Position numbers and translations under genes: made by a program. Positions 16,440-24,932 of a stretch of DNA of 64,000 nucleotides are shown here, one piece after another; the stretch's first letter is position 1, and every line of letters begins with the position of its first letter. Below the pieces are notes generated by a model. That model was not told where the DNA came from, did not search any database, and saw nothing but the letters and a program-made list of their open reading frames with translations. This stretch comes from Nitrobacter vulgaris (GTDB lineage: Bacteria; Pseudomonadota; Alphaproteobacteria; Rhizobiales; Xanthobacteraceae), in assembly GCF_002028545.1 (NCBI RefSeq), contig NZ_MWPQ01000005.1, forward strand, positions 93,976 through 157,975, in the 5' to 3' direction.

Positions 16440-16765
16440 GTTCACCTTTCGGGCCAACATATCGGTAAAGAGTGACAGGCTCGATCCCCAGTTCTTTGCA
16501 CAGCTTGGAAACGGACGTGTCACGCTGAGCCATTGCGGCTTGGGCTAGGCTCACCTGCGCTTTAGTGAGGGCGAATTCTCGCCCTCCCTTTCGTCCGCGC
16601 GCTCTTGCTGCGGCGAGACCGGCCATGGTGCGCTCACGGATCAGATCGCGTTCGAATTCGGCCAGTGTGGCGAAGATACCGAACACCATACGGCCGGATG
16701 CGGTCGTGGTGTCGATCTTGGCACCTTTCCCTGTCAGCACACGCAGGCCAATCTTGCGTTCTGAT
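16402..16765 (-). pseudogene. Serine recombinase, N-terminally truncated
   Basis: Only the C-terminal two-thirds of a resolvase/invertase remains. IGLRVLTGKGAKIDTTTASG, FATLAEFERDLIRERTMAGL, the RARGRKGGR hinge and the HTH (TSVSKLCKELGIEPVTLYRY) are present. The catalytic N-terminus with its Ser is missing; homology stops near 16765. It is a remnant of an older recombination system. Confidence 0.75.
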
Positions 16766-16991
16766 ATTCGTCGCCATCACAGACGTATCGAATTGCTGTG
16801 GCGCCTATCTCGGACAGACACTAAAGCGATTTACTTCCCCACGAACGCGGCAATCTCGCGCAGCGGAATACGCACGGGCATCTCCCATGCCTGACAGGGC
16901 CTGCTGAATCGCCATACCCTTGATGCAACAGGGCTACAGGCGGTGTTGCGTGCGTGCAAAATTTAAGAATTCTGCACGTTTCTTTTGACGC

Positions 16992-17026
16992 TGATTTATC
17001 AGTGGCTTATTATGCCGCATAAATCA
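16992..17026. promoter_or_regulatory. Inverted repeat upstream of the resolvase gene (possible res site)
   Basis: TGATTTAT...ATAAATCA: perfect 8-bp arms separated by 19 bp, ending 12 bp before the resolvase start. Position and AT-rich arms suggest a resolvase-binding site and/or promoter. Confidence 0.45.
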
Positions 17027-17037
17027 GTTGCGAATGT

Positions 17038-17601
17038 ATGAGCAGAAAACGCCGCCTTATCGGGTACGCTCGGGTCAGTACGACCCAGCAGGATTTAACG
17101 CGCCAGCTGAAGGCGCTGAAGCAGTACGGCTGCAACCCGGTGTTTAGTGACAAGGCTTCGGGCAAGAGCCTAGCCGGTCGGCCGCAGCTCGAACTGGCGA
17201 TTGAGCAGCTACGCAAGGGCGACCAGCTGGTGCTGGCCGAGTGGGACAGGGCCACACGCTCGATTTGGGACGGCCTGCATATCATCAAATCCGTCATCGA
17301 GGCCGGTGCCAGCATCCGCGTGCTTGATAGGTCTTACATCGACCTCGACACCCCCATGGGCAAAGGATTCATGGCGCTGTTTTCAGCCATGGCCGAGGAC
17401 GAGCGCGAGCGCATCCTCAAACGCACCAACGAGGGCCGTAGGCAGGCGAAGGCGCGCGGAGTGAAGATGGGCCGCAAACCGAAGCTCAAGGCCGTGCAGC
17501 TCGCAGAGATACGCGAGCGCCTGGCCAACGGCGAATCCCAGGTGAAGCTGGCCGAGTCTTACGGCGTTCACCGCTCGACAATATCAAGGGGGCAAGCATG
17601 A
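17038..17601 (+). CDS. Serine recombinase (resolvase/invertase)
   Basis: A 187-residue intact small serine recombinase: GYARVSTTQQ with nucleophile Ser14, WDRATRSIWDGLHII, FSAMAEDERERILKRTNEG, a hinge (KARGVKMGRKPKL) and a C-terminal HTH (SQVKLAESYGVHRSTISR). It overlaps the WGR gene by 4 nt (ATGA), an unusual coupling. It may resolve element multimers or invert DNA; the truncated relative at 16402-16765 is a separate lineage. Confidence 0.92.
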   Translation: MSRKRRLIGYARVSTTQQDLTRQLKALKQYGCNPVFSDKASGKSLAGRPQLELAIEQLRKGDQLVLAEWDRATRSIWDGLHIIKSVIEAGASIRVLDRSYIDLDTPMGKGFMALFSAMAEDERERILKRTNEGRRQAKARGVKMGRKPKLKAVQLAEIRERLANGESQVKLAESYGVHRSTISRGQA

Positions 17602-17822
17602 CCGCGATCGTTCTCACCCGCATCGACCCAACACAAAAAATGCAGCGGTTCTATAAGCTCGACGTGCAGCCCGATTTGTTCGGCGGCTGGTCGCTTATTC
17701 GGGAATGGGGGCGCCTCGGTCGCGCGGGTCAGGTGCGCACCGAGAATTACCCGACGCGCGGCACCGCCGACCTAGCCATGGTTGGCCACTACAGCCGCAA
17801 AGCCCGCAAGGGGTATCACTGA
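17598..17822 (+). CDS. WGR domain protein
   Basis: A 74-residue protein that is essentially a single WGR domain (MQRFYKLDVQPDLFGGWSLI, then REWGRLGRAGQV). WGR domains bind DNA ends or nicks in PARPs and bacterial relatives. Stand-alone copies are common on plasmids and islands. Overlap with the resolvase gene implies coordinated translation, possibly a helper that recognises nicked or cleaved DNA. Confidence 0.85.
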   Translation: MTAIVLTRIDPTQKMQRFYKLDVQPDLFGGWSLIREWGRLGRAGQVRTENYPTRGTADLAMVGHYSRKARKGYH

Positions 17823-17852
17823 CTAGATTTCGTGCCGTGGCTGTGGCTCAAA

Positions 17853-17874
17853 AGCCCCGGTGTTTGCCGGGGCT
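17853..17874. terminator. Terminator-like hairpin after the WGR gene
   Basis: AGCCCCGG/CCGGGGCT with a 6-nt loop. On the minus strand it is followed by TTTT; on the plus strand there is no good T tract. It separates the resolvase/WGR unit from the hydrolase gene downstream. Confidence 0.55.
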
Positions 17875-17985
17875 GACATTAGGCCGATCAATACACTATT
17901 GCGATCTTCTGTTGATCATCATGATTGCATTTTTCTTGTATCACACCGTCTGGTAGCATGCTCGGAATCATGTCGGAGGGTGGAA

Positions 17986-19059
17986 TTGGCCGATTATTTT
18001 GAAGTCGATTTTTTAGACGTTGAAGCTAAGAGCAGCGGCGACGCCATTTGTGTTCGGTACGAAATAGCCGGAAAAACCTATATCCACGTTGTGGATGGCG
18101 GGTATCAAAAGACAGGACAATCCGTCGTCGACCACATCAACAAGTATTACGGCAATCCTCAGCGCATCGATCATGTTATCTGCACTCATAACGATGGAGA
18201 TCATGCTGGAGGGCTGCAGACCGTGCTCGACAGCTTTGAAATCGGCGCGCTCTGGATGCTCCGACCTTGGCTCTATTCGGATCAGCTTATTGGTCGCTTT
18301 CCGACCTATTCCAGTGTTGACAGACTCCGTAGCGCGCTTCGTTCGGCTTTCCCCAACCTGGCAGCACTCGAAGACATCGCGAACAAACGCGGCATCCAGA
18401 TCGTCGAGCCATTTCAGGGTGCCACGATCGGTGCGTTCTGGGTCATGGCCCCGACGCGCCAACGCTATTTTGATCTGATCGTTGAGTCCGGCAAGACGCC
18501 GGAAGGTGCCAAGGACGAAGGGATACTTGCGAAAGCCGGTGCGTTCGTTGTGGAAGCAGCCAAACAGGTTACAGCCTTGGTACGGGCGGCTTGGGGAGAT
18601 GAGTATTTTCCGGCAGGAGAAACAAGCACCGAAAACGAAATGAGCGTGGTGCAGTACACGCGCATTTTAGACAAGAGCATTATGCTTACTGGCGATACTG
18701 GTCGGAGTGGCCTTCGGGAAGTGATCGACTACGCCAAAGCTCTCGGCATTCCGCTACCCGGCCTTCACTACTTCCAGGTGCCGCATCATGGTGGACGCCA
18801 CAACGTCACTACTGATCTACTCGACGAACTTCTCGGGCCTCGTTTAGCCAATCAACAGAACGGCACGTGGACTGCCGTTGTTAGCTCGGCAAAGGCAGAC
18901 CCGGACCATCCTCGCAAATCTGTAATCCGTGCCATGATTCATCGCGGCGCGAATGTGCTTACGACGGAAGGCTCGGGCAAGTGCGTGAGCAAAGGCGCCC
19001 CCGATCGAGGGTGGTATGCTGCAACGCCGGAGCCTTACCCGCCCGAGCAAGAGGACTAA
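17986..19059 (+). CDS. ComEC-like metallo-beta-lactamase-fold hydrolase
   Basis: A 357-residue soluble hydrolase. The best start is TTG at 17986, with GGAGGG 5 nt upstream. Motif II reads His68-Asn-Asp70-Gly-Asp72-His73 followed by AGG. Later motifs are MLTGDTG and VPHHGGRHN, as in the MBL domain of ComEC/Rec2 and its stand-alone relatives. No ComEC membrane channel is attached. It lies 6 nt ahead of a four-helix membrane protein, so the pair is an operon. MBL/membrane pairs of this kind are seen in defence islands. It could be a nuclease or a nucleotide phosphodiesterase. Confidence 0.75.
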   Translation: MADYFEVDFLDVEAKSSGDAICVRYEIAGKTYIHVVDGGYQKTGQSVVDHINKYYGNPQRIDHVICTHNDGDHAGGLQTVLDSFEIGALWMLRPWLYSDQLIGRFPTYSSVDRLRSALRSAFPNLAALEDIANKRGIQIVEPFQGATIGAFWVMAPTRQRYFDLIVESGKTPEGAKDEGILAKAGAFVVEAAKQVTALVRAAWGDEYFPAGETSTENEMSVVQYTRILDKSIMLTGDTGRSGLREVIDYAKALGIPLPGLHYFQVPHHGGRHNVTTDLLDELLGPRLANQQNGTWTAVVSSAKADPDHPRKSVIRAMIHRGANVLTTEGSGKCVSKGAPDRGWYAATPEPYPPEQED

Positions 19060-19065
19060 AGCGCA

Positions 19066-19836
19066 GTGGTTGAGGATCTAAAAAACTTGTTCGATGGGTA
19101 CAGCCGGCAGGCCCGGCTGTTTCCAGCGCTGCTGACAGTTTTTACGCCGCTCGTGACAGCCCTTGCATGGTTTCCAGAGTTGGTCACGTCTCATATCGGC
19201 TCGACATTGCTGACCATCGCAACGTCGTGTGGTTTGCTCTATTGGCTCAGCTCAATAGCCAGAAGCCGTGGCAAAATTGTCGAACGACGATTGCTGGACG
19301 AGTGGGGTGGCTGGCCCACGACTTATCTATTGCGGCACACGAGTAGGCTAGATGAACACACCCGCCGACGGTATCACCAATATCTAGCGGCTCGTTTGCC
19401 TGACCTGCAATTTCCGTCGCATGCCGACGAGAAGAAAAATCAGGTCGCAGCCGATGCAATTTATGCCTCCGCTATTAAGTGGCTAAAGGAGAAAGTTCGC
19501 AAAACGGCGCCCCTCGTCGATAAAGAAAATGCACAGTACGGATTCCGTCGCAATATGCGCGGAATGCGAACTATGGGTTTGTGGGGCGCCCTTATCGCAA
19601 TCGTAGCGTCGCTAGTGGCTATAGCCGCTCAGATCGATGTCTGGCCACAGGCCGTTGCTGACATGAAGCTTTTCATCGCTGAGCTACGCAAAGCGGGAAA
19701 TCCCGCAATCTGGGGCGCGTTGGTGATCGACATCCTGGCCGTCCTGGCTTGGACGCTGGTGGTTAACGATGAGTGGGTGAAGGGCGGCGCCGAGCAGTAC
19801 GCCGAGGCATTGTTCGCAACGTGCGAACGATCTTAA
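19066..19836 (+). CDS. Four-helix membrane protein, candidate effector (S-4TM-like layout)
   Basis: A 256-residue protein starting at a GTG. It has two pairs of transmembrane helices (about 18-38 and 44-64; 170-190 and 213-233) enclosing a ~100-residue cytosolic region. The segment ENAQYGFRRNMRGMRTMGLW before the second pair resembles the membrane-proximal region of SMODS-associated 4TM effectors. Membrane proteins with this layout act as pore-forming effectors in some anti-phage systems; assignment here is by layout only. It is co-directional with, and 6 nt after, the MBL gene. Confidence 0.6.
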   Translation: MVEDLKNLFDGYSRQARLFPALLTVFTPLVTALAWFPELVTSHIGSTLLTIATSCGLLYWLSSIARSRGKIVERRLLDEWGGWPTTYLLRHTSRLDEHTRRRYHQYLAARLPDLQFPSHADEKKNQVAADAIYASAIKWLKEKVRKTAPLVDKENAQYGFRRNMRGMRTMGLWGALIAIVASLVAIAAQIDVWPQAVADMKLFIAELRKAGNPAIWGALVIDILAVLAWTLVVNDEWVKGGAEQYAEALFATCERS

Positions 19837-20053
19837 CGCTACGCAGCCGCAAGCTGAAGCGGGGGTACCGATAACGTGCCTACAAAATCGCAAATGCGAT
19901 TCCACGACGCTGTGCGTCATCTCGCTAGAGTAAGCTCGCCGCGAGCGGCCGTGCACACCGGTGAATCTTCTGACATGTCCGAGCTTTCCAACCTAAGGTC
20001 ATTTATCACGGCTTTCGCAGGATATATCGCAGCGGAGGCAGCGCGATCTTAAG

Positions 20054-21025
20054 ATGTCATCCGAAAATGAAAGGCAGGTATTTCCAGGAATCGAATCGAT
20101 ATTGAGGGCGCTGGCAAAGGTACCAGACATCAAGCCAATGGCTATTCCCAAGCTCGACATGGCCGCTCTCGCCAAGGTTCAGGTCGATGCCTTGGCCGTA
20201 TTCCCGGAAATCCAAAGGCGCCTAGCGGAACAAGCAAGGCCGCTGGTTGAGTTGCAGCGCAGGCTTGAACATGCCGCGCTTCCCTCTCTCGAAGCCGTTC
20301 AACGAATTACGGAGAACGTGAAGCGAGTTGAAGCGCTCCTTCCACGACCGTCACCTCAACAAATACGACTCTTTGAGCAACTGGAGAAAACAGAACGACG
20401 CAAACGCGTCCTCGATAGGATCGGTTTGTTGCCGCACCCCTCCACACCCTTTGCATTGCTTGATGGTGACGATGCCGACGATGTTCTTAAGATCAAGATT
20501 GAGCAGCATTACCGCGACAACTGGAAAGAAGTTTGCCACGACCTTGAAAGTCGCGCGCAGAGGTTTGATGTCGATGACGAAGCGAAAACCACATTAGCCG
20601 AGGCCTTAGCCGCACACCAAAGCGGATTCTACCGTGCTGTATGTCGCCTCCTTTTGCCGGAAATTGAGCGGGTTGCTCGCGTCGAGCTAAGGGGAGATTG
20701 CCTTGGTAGTCTGAAGATTGAAAAGGTAATCGGCGAACCAGGAATGGAATTGACGATCAGCGAAACCAACCCGCCTGGCTATTATGCTCTCGGGCTCTAT
20801 GAGCGGTTGACCGATCATATCTATGTTAAGGTAGATGAATTAAATAGGTTGAAGTTAAAGTCTGATCCGGTTCCCAACCGGCACGCGGCCATTCACGGGC
20901 TAATCGTTTACAACTCGGTTTGGCATTCCCTGAATTCTATTTTTTTGACGGATTTTGCATTTCAAGTGGTGTCAGGCATCAAGCGCTTGGGACGAGAAGC
21001 GAAAGCTGCCGATTCTGCTACCTGA
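20054..21025 (+). CDS. HEPN-like protein with Rx4-6H motif, third gene of a candidate defence set
   Basis: A 323-residue protein. Residues 25-120 are Ala/Leu-rich amphipathic helices, likely coiled coil. The C-terminal half is helical and contains VPNRHAAIHGLIVYNSVWHS. Arg276-His-x-x-x-His281 fits the HEPN ribonuclease signature, and the NRH...HG...NS pattern recurs in HEPN-type proteins of defence islands. It lies 217 bp after the 4TM gene, a gap holding a motif like those near parA. It may have its own promoter. RNase activity is inferred from the motif only. Confidence 0.55.
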   Translation: MSSENERQVFPGIESILRALAKVPDIKPMAIPKLDMAALAKVQVDALAVFPEIQRRLAEQARPLVELQRRLEHAALPSLEAVQRITENVKRVEALLPRPSPQQIRLFEQLEKTERRKRVLDRIGLLPHPSTPFALLDGDDADDVLKIKIEQHYRDNWKEVCHDLESRAQRFDVDDEAKTTLAEALAAHQSGFYRAVCRLLLPEIERVARVELRGDCLGSLKIEKVIGEPGMELTISETNPPGYYALGLYERLTDHIYVKVDELNRLKLKSDPVPNRHAAIHGLIVYNSVWHSLNSIFLTDFAFQVVSGIKRLGREAKAADSAT

Positions 21026-21364
21026 CCGCGAAGCTTGTTATCCTGTAAGGCCGCTTGGACGTTGTGCACAGTCATGCCGCCGATTTCATTGCTGGCGGTG
21101 TTTTCGCCACGACATCGACGAGTCTGCCGCGCGACGCTTAGCGTGTCCCTCACAACAGCTTTTGTAGGGCAGAGCCTTTTGACAAGCTACAGAGCTGCGG
21201 CCAAATAAAAGCCCCGCTCAACCACGGGGCTCACCCATCCTACCACACATTGCGCGCCGGTATCGAAGGAAAATGGTGAGCGCATGCGTTCGGCCGCCGT
21301 GCGGCCTCCGCAAGCGCCTGACCTTTCCTTGGGTATAAACTGAAATAATGAAAGCATACTTCCC
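21026..21364. other. Intergenic region with a minus-strand terminator
   Basis: About 340 bp without a gene. It contains a hairpin AGCCCCG/CGGGGCT (21210-21231) with TTTTATTT following on the minus strand, so it would stop leftward transcription. Confidence 0.55.
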
Positions 21365-21721
21365 ATGGCCTCAACCACATGGAGCACTACCGTCACCATC
21401 AAAAACGACAACGAAGCCGTACAACAGATGCGGGATTTTCTCCGGTACAACGACGGCATTGTGCCGTACCGCAACGGCGATGTCGTCGCCAAATACCTGC
21501 GGCACATCATCGATAGCAGCAACGCATTTGGCGGCATACAGGCGGAGGTGGCTGCGTCACGCCCCTATGTCATCTCTCAACACAGCAAGGGCCTTGAACA
21601 TGAACCGCACTCCTTACTGGCGCCACCTTCGACCCAGTTTGTGCGGAAGCTGAAGCAGCTCGCCAGTTGTGCCTTCGGCGCTCTTATTCTGCTCGCTCTT
21701 GCCGTGACGTTTGCGGGGTAA
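21365..21721 (+). CDS. Hypothetical protein with C-terminal membrane helix
   Basis: A 118-residue protein: a soluble N-terminal part (TIKNDNEAVQQMRDFLRYND) and a C-terminal transmembrane helix (CAFGALILLALAVTFAG). It ends 2 nt before the methyltransferase start, so they are likely co-transcribed. No family is recognised. Confidence 0.55.
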   Translation: MASTTWSTTVTIKNDNEAVQQMRDFLRYNDGIVPYRNGDVVAKYLRHIIDSSNAFGGIQAEVAASRPYVISQHSKGLEHEPHSLLAPPSTQFVRKLKQLASCAFGALILLALAVTFAG

Positions 21722-21723
21722 CC

Positions 21724-22356
21724 ATGCAACAGTCCACCATCCTGCAAGGCGACTGCATCCAGACCATGCGCGAGCTTTCCAGCGCATCCGTCGATTTCGT
21801 GCTGACAGACCCGCCTTATGGCGTGCGCTATCGTTCACGCGACGGTCAGACGATTGCCAATGATAACCACCTGGCATGGCTTTACCCGGCTTTTGCCGAG
21901 GTTTACCGCGTCATGAAGCCAGGCTCGCTGTGTTTCAGCTTCTACGGCTGGCACGCTGCCGACCAATTCCTGACGGTCTGGAAAGCCCTCGGCTTCCGGG
22001 TTGTCGGTCACGTTGTCTTTGCCAAGCGCTACGCGGCTTCGCGGCAGTTCTTCGAGCACCGCCACGAGCAAGGCTATCTCCTCGCCAAGGGCAGCGCCAC
22101 GCTTCCCGCAAAGCCGCTGCCGGATGTGGTGCCGTGGGCCTACACCGGCAACCGGCTACACCCGACGCAGAAACCCGTGAAGCCGTTGCAACGCCTCATC
22201 GAGTCATTCTGCAAGCCAGGCGGTGTCGTGCTTGACCCGTTCTGTGGCTCCGGCTCGACCCTGCTTGCCGCAAAACTCACCGGGCGCTGCTTTATCGGCA
22301 TCGAGCTTGACGCTGGACACCATGCCACGGCGCTGAAGCGACTGACGGCCGCATGA
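21724..22356 (+). CDS. Site-specific DNA methyltransferase (N6-adenine/N4-cytosine type, beta order)
   Basis: A 210-residue methyltransferase. The catalytic motif DPPY is at 29-32 (VLTDPPYGV). The SAM-binding motif lies near the C-terminus (VLDPFCGSGSTLLAA), so the motif order is that of the beta class. HPTQKPVKPLQRLIE is typical. No restriction endonuclease is adjacent, so it is probably an orphan or anti-restriction methylase of the element. The start ATG at 21724 is chosen because the motif region then begins at the usual distance. Confidence 0.93.
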   Translation: MQQSTILQGDCIQTMRELSSASVDFVLTDPPYGVRYRSRDGQTIANDNHLAWLYPAFAEVYRVMKPGSLCFSFYGWHAADQFLTVWKALGFRVVGHVVFAKRYAASRQFFEHRHEQGYLLAKGSATLPAKPLPDVVPWAYTGNRLHPTQKPVKPLQRLIESFCKPGGVVLDPFCGSGSTLLAAKLTGRCFIGIELDAGHHATALKRLTAA

Positions 22357-22391
22357 CATGAATCCCTTGAGATGTTACAAGGTATCTAAGG

Positions 22392-22447
22392 AAAAAAGAG
22401 GCGGGGGCTGCGCGCGGCCGCTGACGCGGCCGTGCTCGCCACCCGCC
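22392..22447 (-). terminator. Strong terminator of the rep-ftsK operon
   Basis: A GC-rich stem (GGCGGG...CCCGCC outer arms, CGGCCG/CGGCCG inner arms) is followed by CTCTTTTTTCC on the minus strand. It begins 14 nt beyond the ftsK-like stop codon. Confidence 0.8.
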
Positions 22448-22460
22448 GGAATATTTGCGA

Positions 22461-23969
22461 TCAATCCAGTACTACGCCGGGCGCGATTTGCGCTTGCAAC
22501 AATTTGATCCCGCCTCCGCCTGCATCATAGAAATAGTAGCGGCCGGTGGGCAGCGTGGTCGGGTACACTGATAGCTCATTCATTTCCTGTCCGCTCATGT
22601 CTAGCAGCCCGGAGGCTGTGAGAGCATTGCTCTGGCGCAGCACCAGCCTCAACTCGAGGTTGTTCCGCAAGGAGGAGGCCATCGAATCTGTCGTGGCCTT
22701 CTGCAACGCGCAAACAAGAGTAATGCCGAGGGCGCGCGCACGACGGGACAGGCTCACCATATTAGCCTCAAGCCGCTTTGTTCTCGCCCTGGCTTCCTTG
22801 TCACTTGCCGTGTCGATTTCGGTTTGCAACTCGGCGTATTCGTCTATGACGACCACGACGCGATCGTGCTGCGGCCAGTTTTGCCAGCGGTTTTGCCGCA
22901 TGACTTCCTGTCGCTCGGCCATCAACCGCATGAGATCATCGATGACGCGGCACACGTCGCCAAACTCCCACACCACTTCCGTTTTGACACTGTCGCGGTA
23001 GCGATCGAACTCAATGCCACCCTTCAAGTCGACGAGCACCAGCCGGCCGATTTCCGGCAATTGCACAAACTGCTGACAAAGGGCGTGAAGCAGGACGCTC
23101 TTGCCACTGCCGCTGACACCCGCAACAAGCATGTGCCGCAGCTGGCGGACCGGCACCACCCAATCCTCGCCGGTTTTTACCCGCGTTCCAAACACGACGG
23201 CAGCAGGGACGCTTGTGAGCGCAATCGGTCCCTCAAGGCGCAAGAGCCGTTCAGCCATCACCTTCTGCTCAGCTTCGTGCACCGACCGCTCTCTTTCGGA
23301 TTGCTCATGCTGCCGAGCCCATTCCAGATCCCGTTCGGCGTTAGCAATCAGATTACCAAGCGTTGCGCGAACGTCGGGAAGCATCTTCAAGTTTGGATCG
23401 TTCAGCCAATCTTTCAGTTTGGCCTGACCGCCGCTCTTGATGATCGCAATTGCCCTGCTGGCGTCTGCTTCCACGAGTAATTTAAATCGCGAGGTGAACG
23501 CCGCCAGTTCGCGCTTTCGGTTTTCGTGCGCGACCTCCTCCTCGCGGATAGCCTTGACCTGCGGTGCACAGGTACGCTCGATGTGCTGTATCACCTCCCG
23601 CAAGATGTAAAGGCGCTTTGCTTCAGGCTCGATCGGATGCTCTTCGCCAAAATGAAAGACATAACCTTTGGACCGGGTGAAGGGCAGAACATATCGAAAC
23701 CGCAAGTTGTCGGTGTAGTAGGCGCCCGGAAAGGGGTAGTCGATGACCGATGCAAACGACTCCCTGTTGCCTTCACCCTTGCATTCCTCCGGCACATCCG
23801 CGATATGCCACCCGCCATGCGCGACGATTATTCCGCCAAGGCTGCCTGTCCAGACCGGCACACCGTCCGGCAAACGGTCGCCTGTTTTGCGAGGCCGATT
23901 GTCGGCAATCATTTTTGCGGCGCCGCCCACGATCAGGGCCGATACCACAACTGCGAATATTTCCATCAT
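22461..23969 (-). CDS. FtsK/SpoIIIE-type DNA translocase (TraB-like)
   Basis: A 502-residue P-loop ATPase with one N-terminal membrane segment (IFAVVVSALIVGGAAKMI). A coiled-coil-prone region at 140-245 follows. The motor has Walker A GVSGSGKS (284-291), Walker B RLVLVDLKGG (309-318) and VVVIDEYAE (373-381), as in FtsK. It is far shorter than chromosomal FtsK and lacks the four-helix membrane domain and an obvious gamma domain. In the context of a rolling-circle Rep and integrase it most resembles the conjugative pumps of actinomycete elements. Last gene of the rep operon. Confidence 0.9.
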   Translation of the reverse strand: MMEIFAVVVSALIVGGAAKMIADNRPRKTGDRLPDGVPVWTGSLGGIIVAHGGWHIADVPEECKGEGNRESFASVIDYPFPGAYYTDNLRFRYVLPFTRSKGYVFHFGEEHPIEPEAKRLYILREVIQHIERTCAPQVKAIREEEVAHENRKRELAAFTSRFKLLVEADASRAIAIIKSGGQAKLKDWLNDPNLKMLPDVRATLGNLIANAERDLEWARQHEQSERERSVHEAEQKVMAERLLRLEGPIALTSVPAAVVFGTRVKTGEDWVVPVRQLRHMLVAGVSGSGKSVLLHALCQQFVQLPEIGRLVLVDLKGGIEFDRYRDSVKTEVVWEFGDVCRVIDDLMRLMAERQEVMRQNRWQNWPQHDRVVVVIDEYAELQTEIDTASDKEARARTKRLEANMVSLSRRARALGITLVCALQKATTDSMASSLRNNLELRLVLRQSNALTASGLLDMSGQEMNELSVYPTTLPTGRYYFYDAGGGGIKLLQAQIAPGVVLD

Positions 23970-23989
23970 TTGCGCGACCCTGAGGCGGC

Positions 23990-24487
23990 CTAGCGTCGCC
24001 GTACGCTATTGAACAGCTGCTGCAAACGCGGCGTGAGTTGGAGATCGTCATAGTGCGGCGCCGTGCCGAGCGGCTGGGGGCCGAGACGCTCTATCTCTGC
24101 ATCCGAGAGCTTTACACGCACGCCCGACTCGTACTCGATATATTGCTCAGTCGTTTCGACGAGCCCCCGGTGCAGTAGTTTGTAAAGCCACGGTGCGCGT
24201 CCGGCGTAGTTAGTCGACTTCGGCTCGAACACCTCACCGACTTCTTCGAGCTGAAAGATGGTACGGCGGACAAGCCGACCAACCTTTGCCTTGGGCATTG
24301 GCGGCGGTTCACCAGATGCCTTGTAGTAATCCTGCACGCACTCGTGCTCGAACAGACCCTGGTCCTTAAGACGAAAGCCGATAGGGTGCTCATTTTGCGC
24401 GTTGGCACGATGCACATCGCGCATGAACTCCTTGCGGCTGATCTCGCCGCTCGCAACCTTCGCGTAGTAGTCACCAAGCTTGCTCAT
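23990..24487 (-). CDS. Hypothetical protein of the rep-ftsK operon
   Basis: A 165-residue, mostly alpha/beta soluble protein beginning MSKLGDYYAKVASGEISRKE. The middle (KVGRLVRRTIFQLEEVGEVF) could be a small winged-helix-like region. I recognise no family. It lies 20 bp upstream of the translocase gene, so a role in transfer or its control is inferred from position. Confidence 0.65.
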   Translation of the reverse strand: MSKLGDYYAKVASGEISRKEFMRDVHRANAQNEHPIGFRLKDQGLFEHECVQDYYKASGEPPPMPKAKVGRLVRRTIFQLEEVGEVFEPKSTNYAGRAPWLYKLLHRGLVETTEQYIEYESGVRVKLSDAEIERLGPQPLGTAPHYDDLQLTPRLQQLFNSVRRR

Positions 24488-24548
24488 TTTCTGATTTCCT
24501 CGGAAAAGGCGGCCGGGCGTAATTGCCCGGCCGTAGCGTTTGGCCAGA

Positions 24549-24878
24549 TCACGCGGTTACGGGCTTTGAATCGGTTGTCCGCGGGCGCCGGTTTTCTGGC
24601 GCTGGGGCATCCGCCTTGAGGTCGCGCACAAACCGGAAATAGAGGCTGCTCTCGACCGCGACCGCGTCGATGGCAAACTCGATTTCGGAGCCGCGAGGAT
24701 AGCGCGTGGCGTATTCCTCGACCGACACGCCATCCGGCATTTTGATATTCAGCATTTCAACAGCGTCCTTGCTGTTGAGCCGTTGCAGCTGGACGGCGAA
24801 CGAGGATTTTCCCTCGAACGTCGCGCGCTTGTGGCCGATGACTTTGCCGCGAGCGAGTATGATTGCGAAGTCGTCCAT
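24549..24878 (-). CDS. Hypothetical small protein of the rep-ftsK operon, possible OB fold
   Basis: A 109-residue protein. The start at 24878 (MDDFAIILARG) has GGAG 6 nt upstream. Beta-rich N-terminal two-thirds (IGHKRATFEGKSSFAVQLQR) and an acidic, proline-rich tail recall single-strand-binding or replication accessory proteins, but no motif confirms this. It lies between rep and the 165-residue gene. Confidence 0.6.
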   Translation of the reverse strand: MDDFAIILARGKVIGHKRATFEGKSSFAVQLQRLNSKDAVEMLNIKMPDGVSVEEYATRYPRGSEIEFAIDAVAVESSLYFRFVRDLKADAPAPENRRPRTTDSKPVTA

Positions 24879-24932
24879 TCTGGACTCCATGAATTGATGA
24901 GGTTTCGGGGAAGTCGGTGTTCCGGGCGAGCG

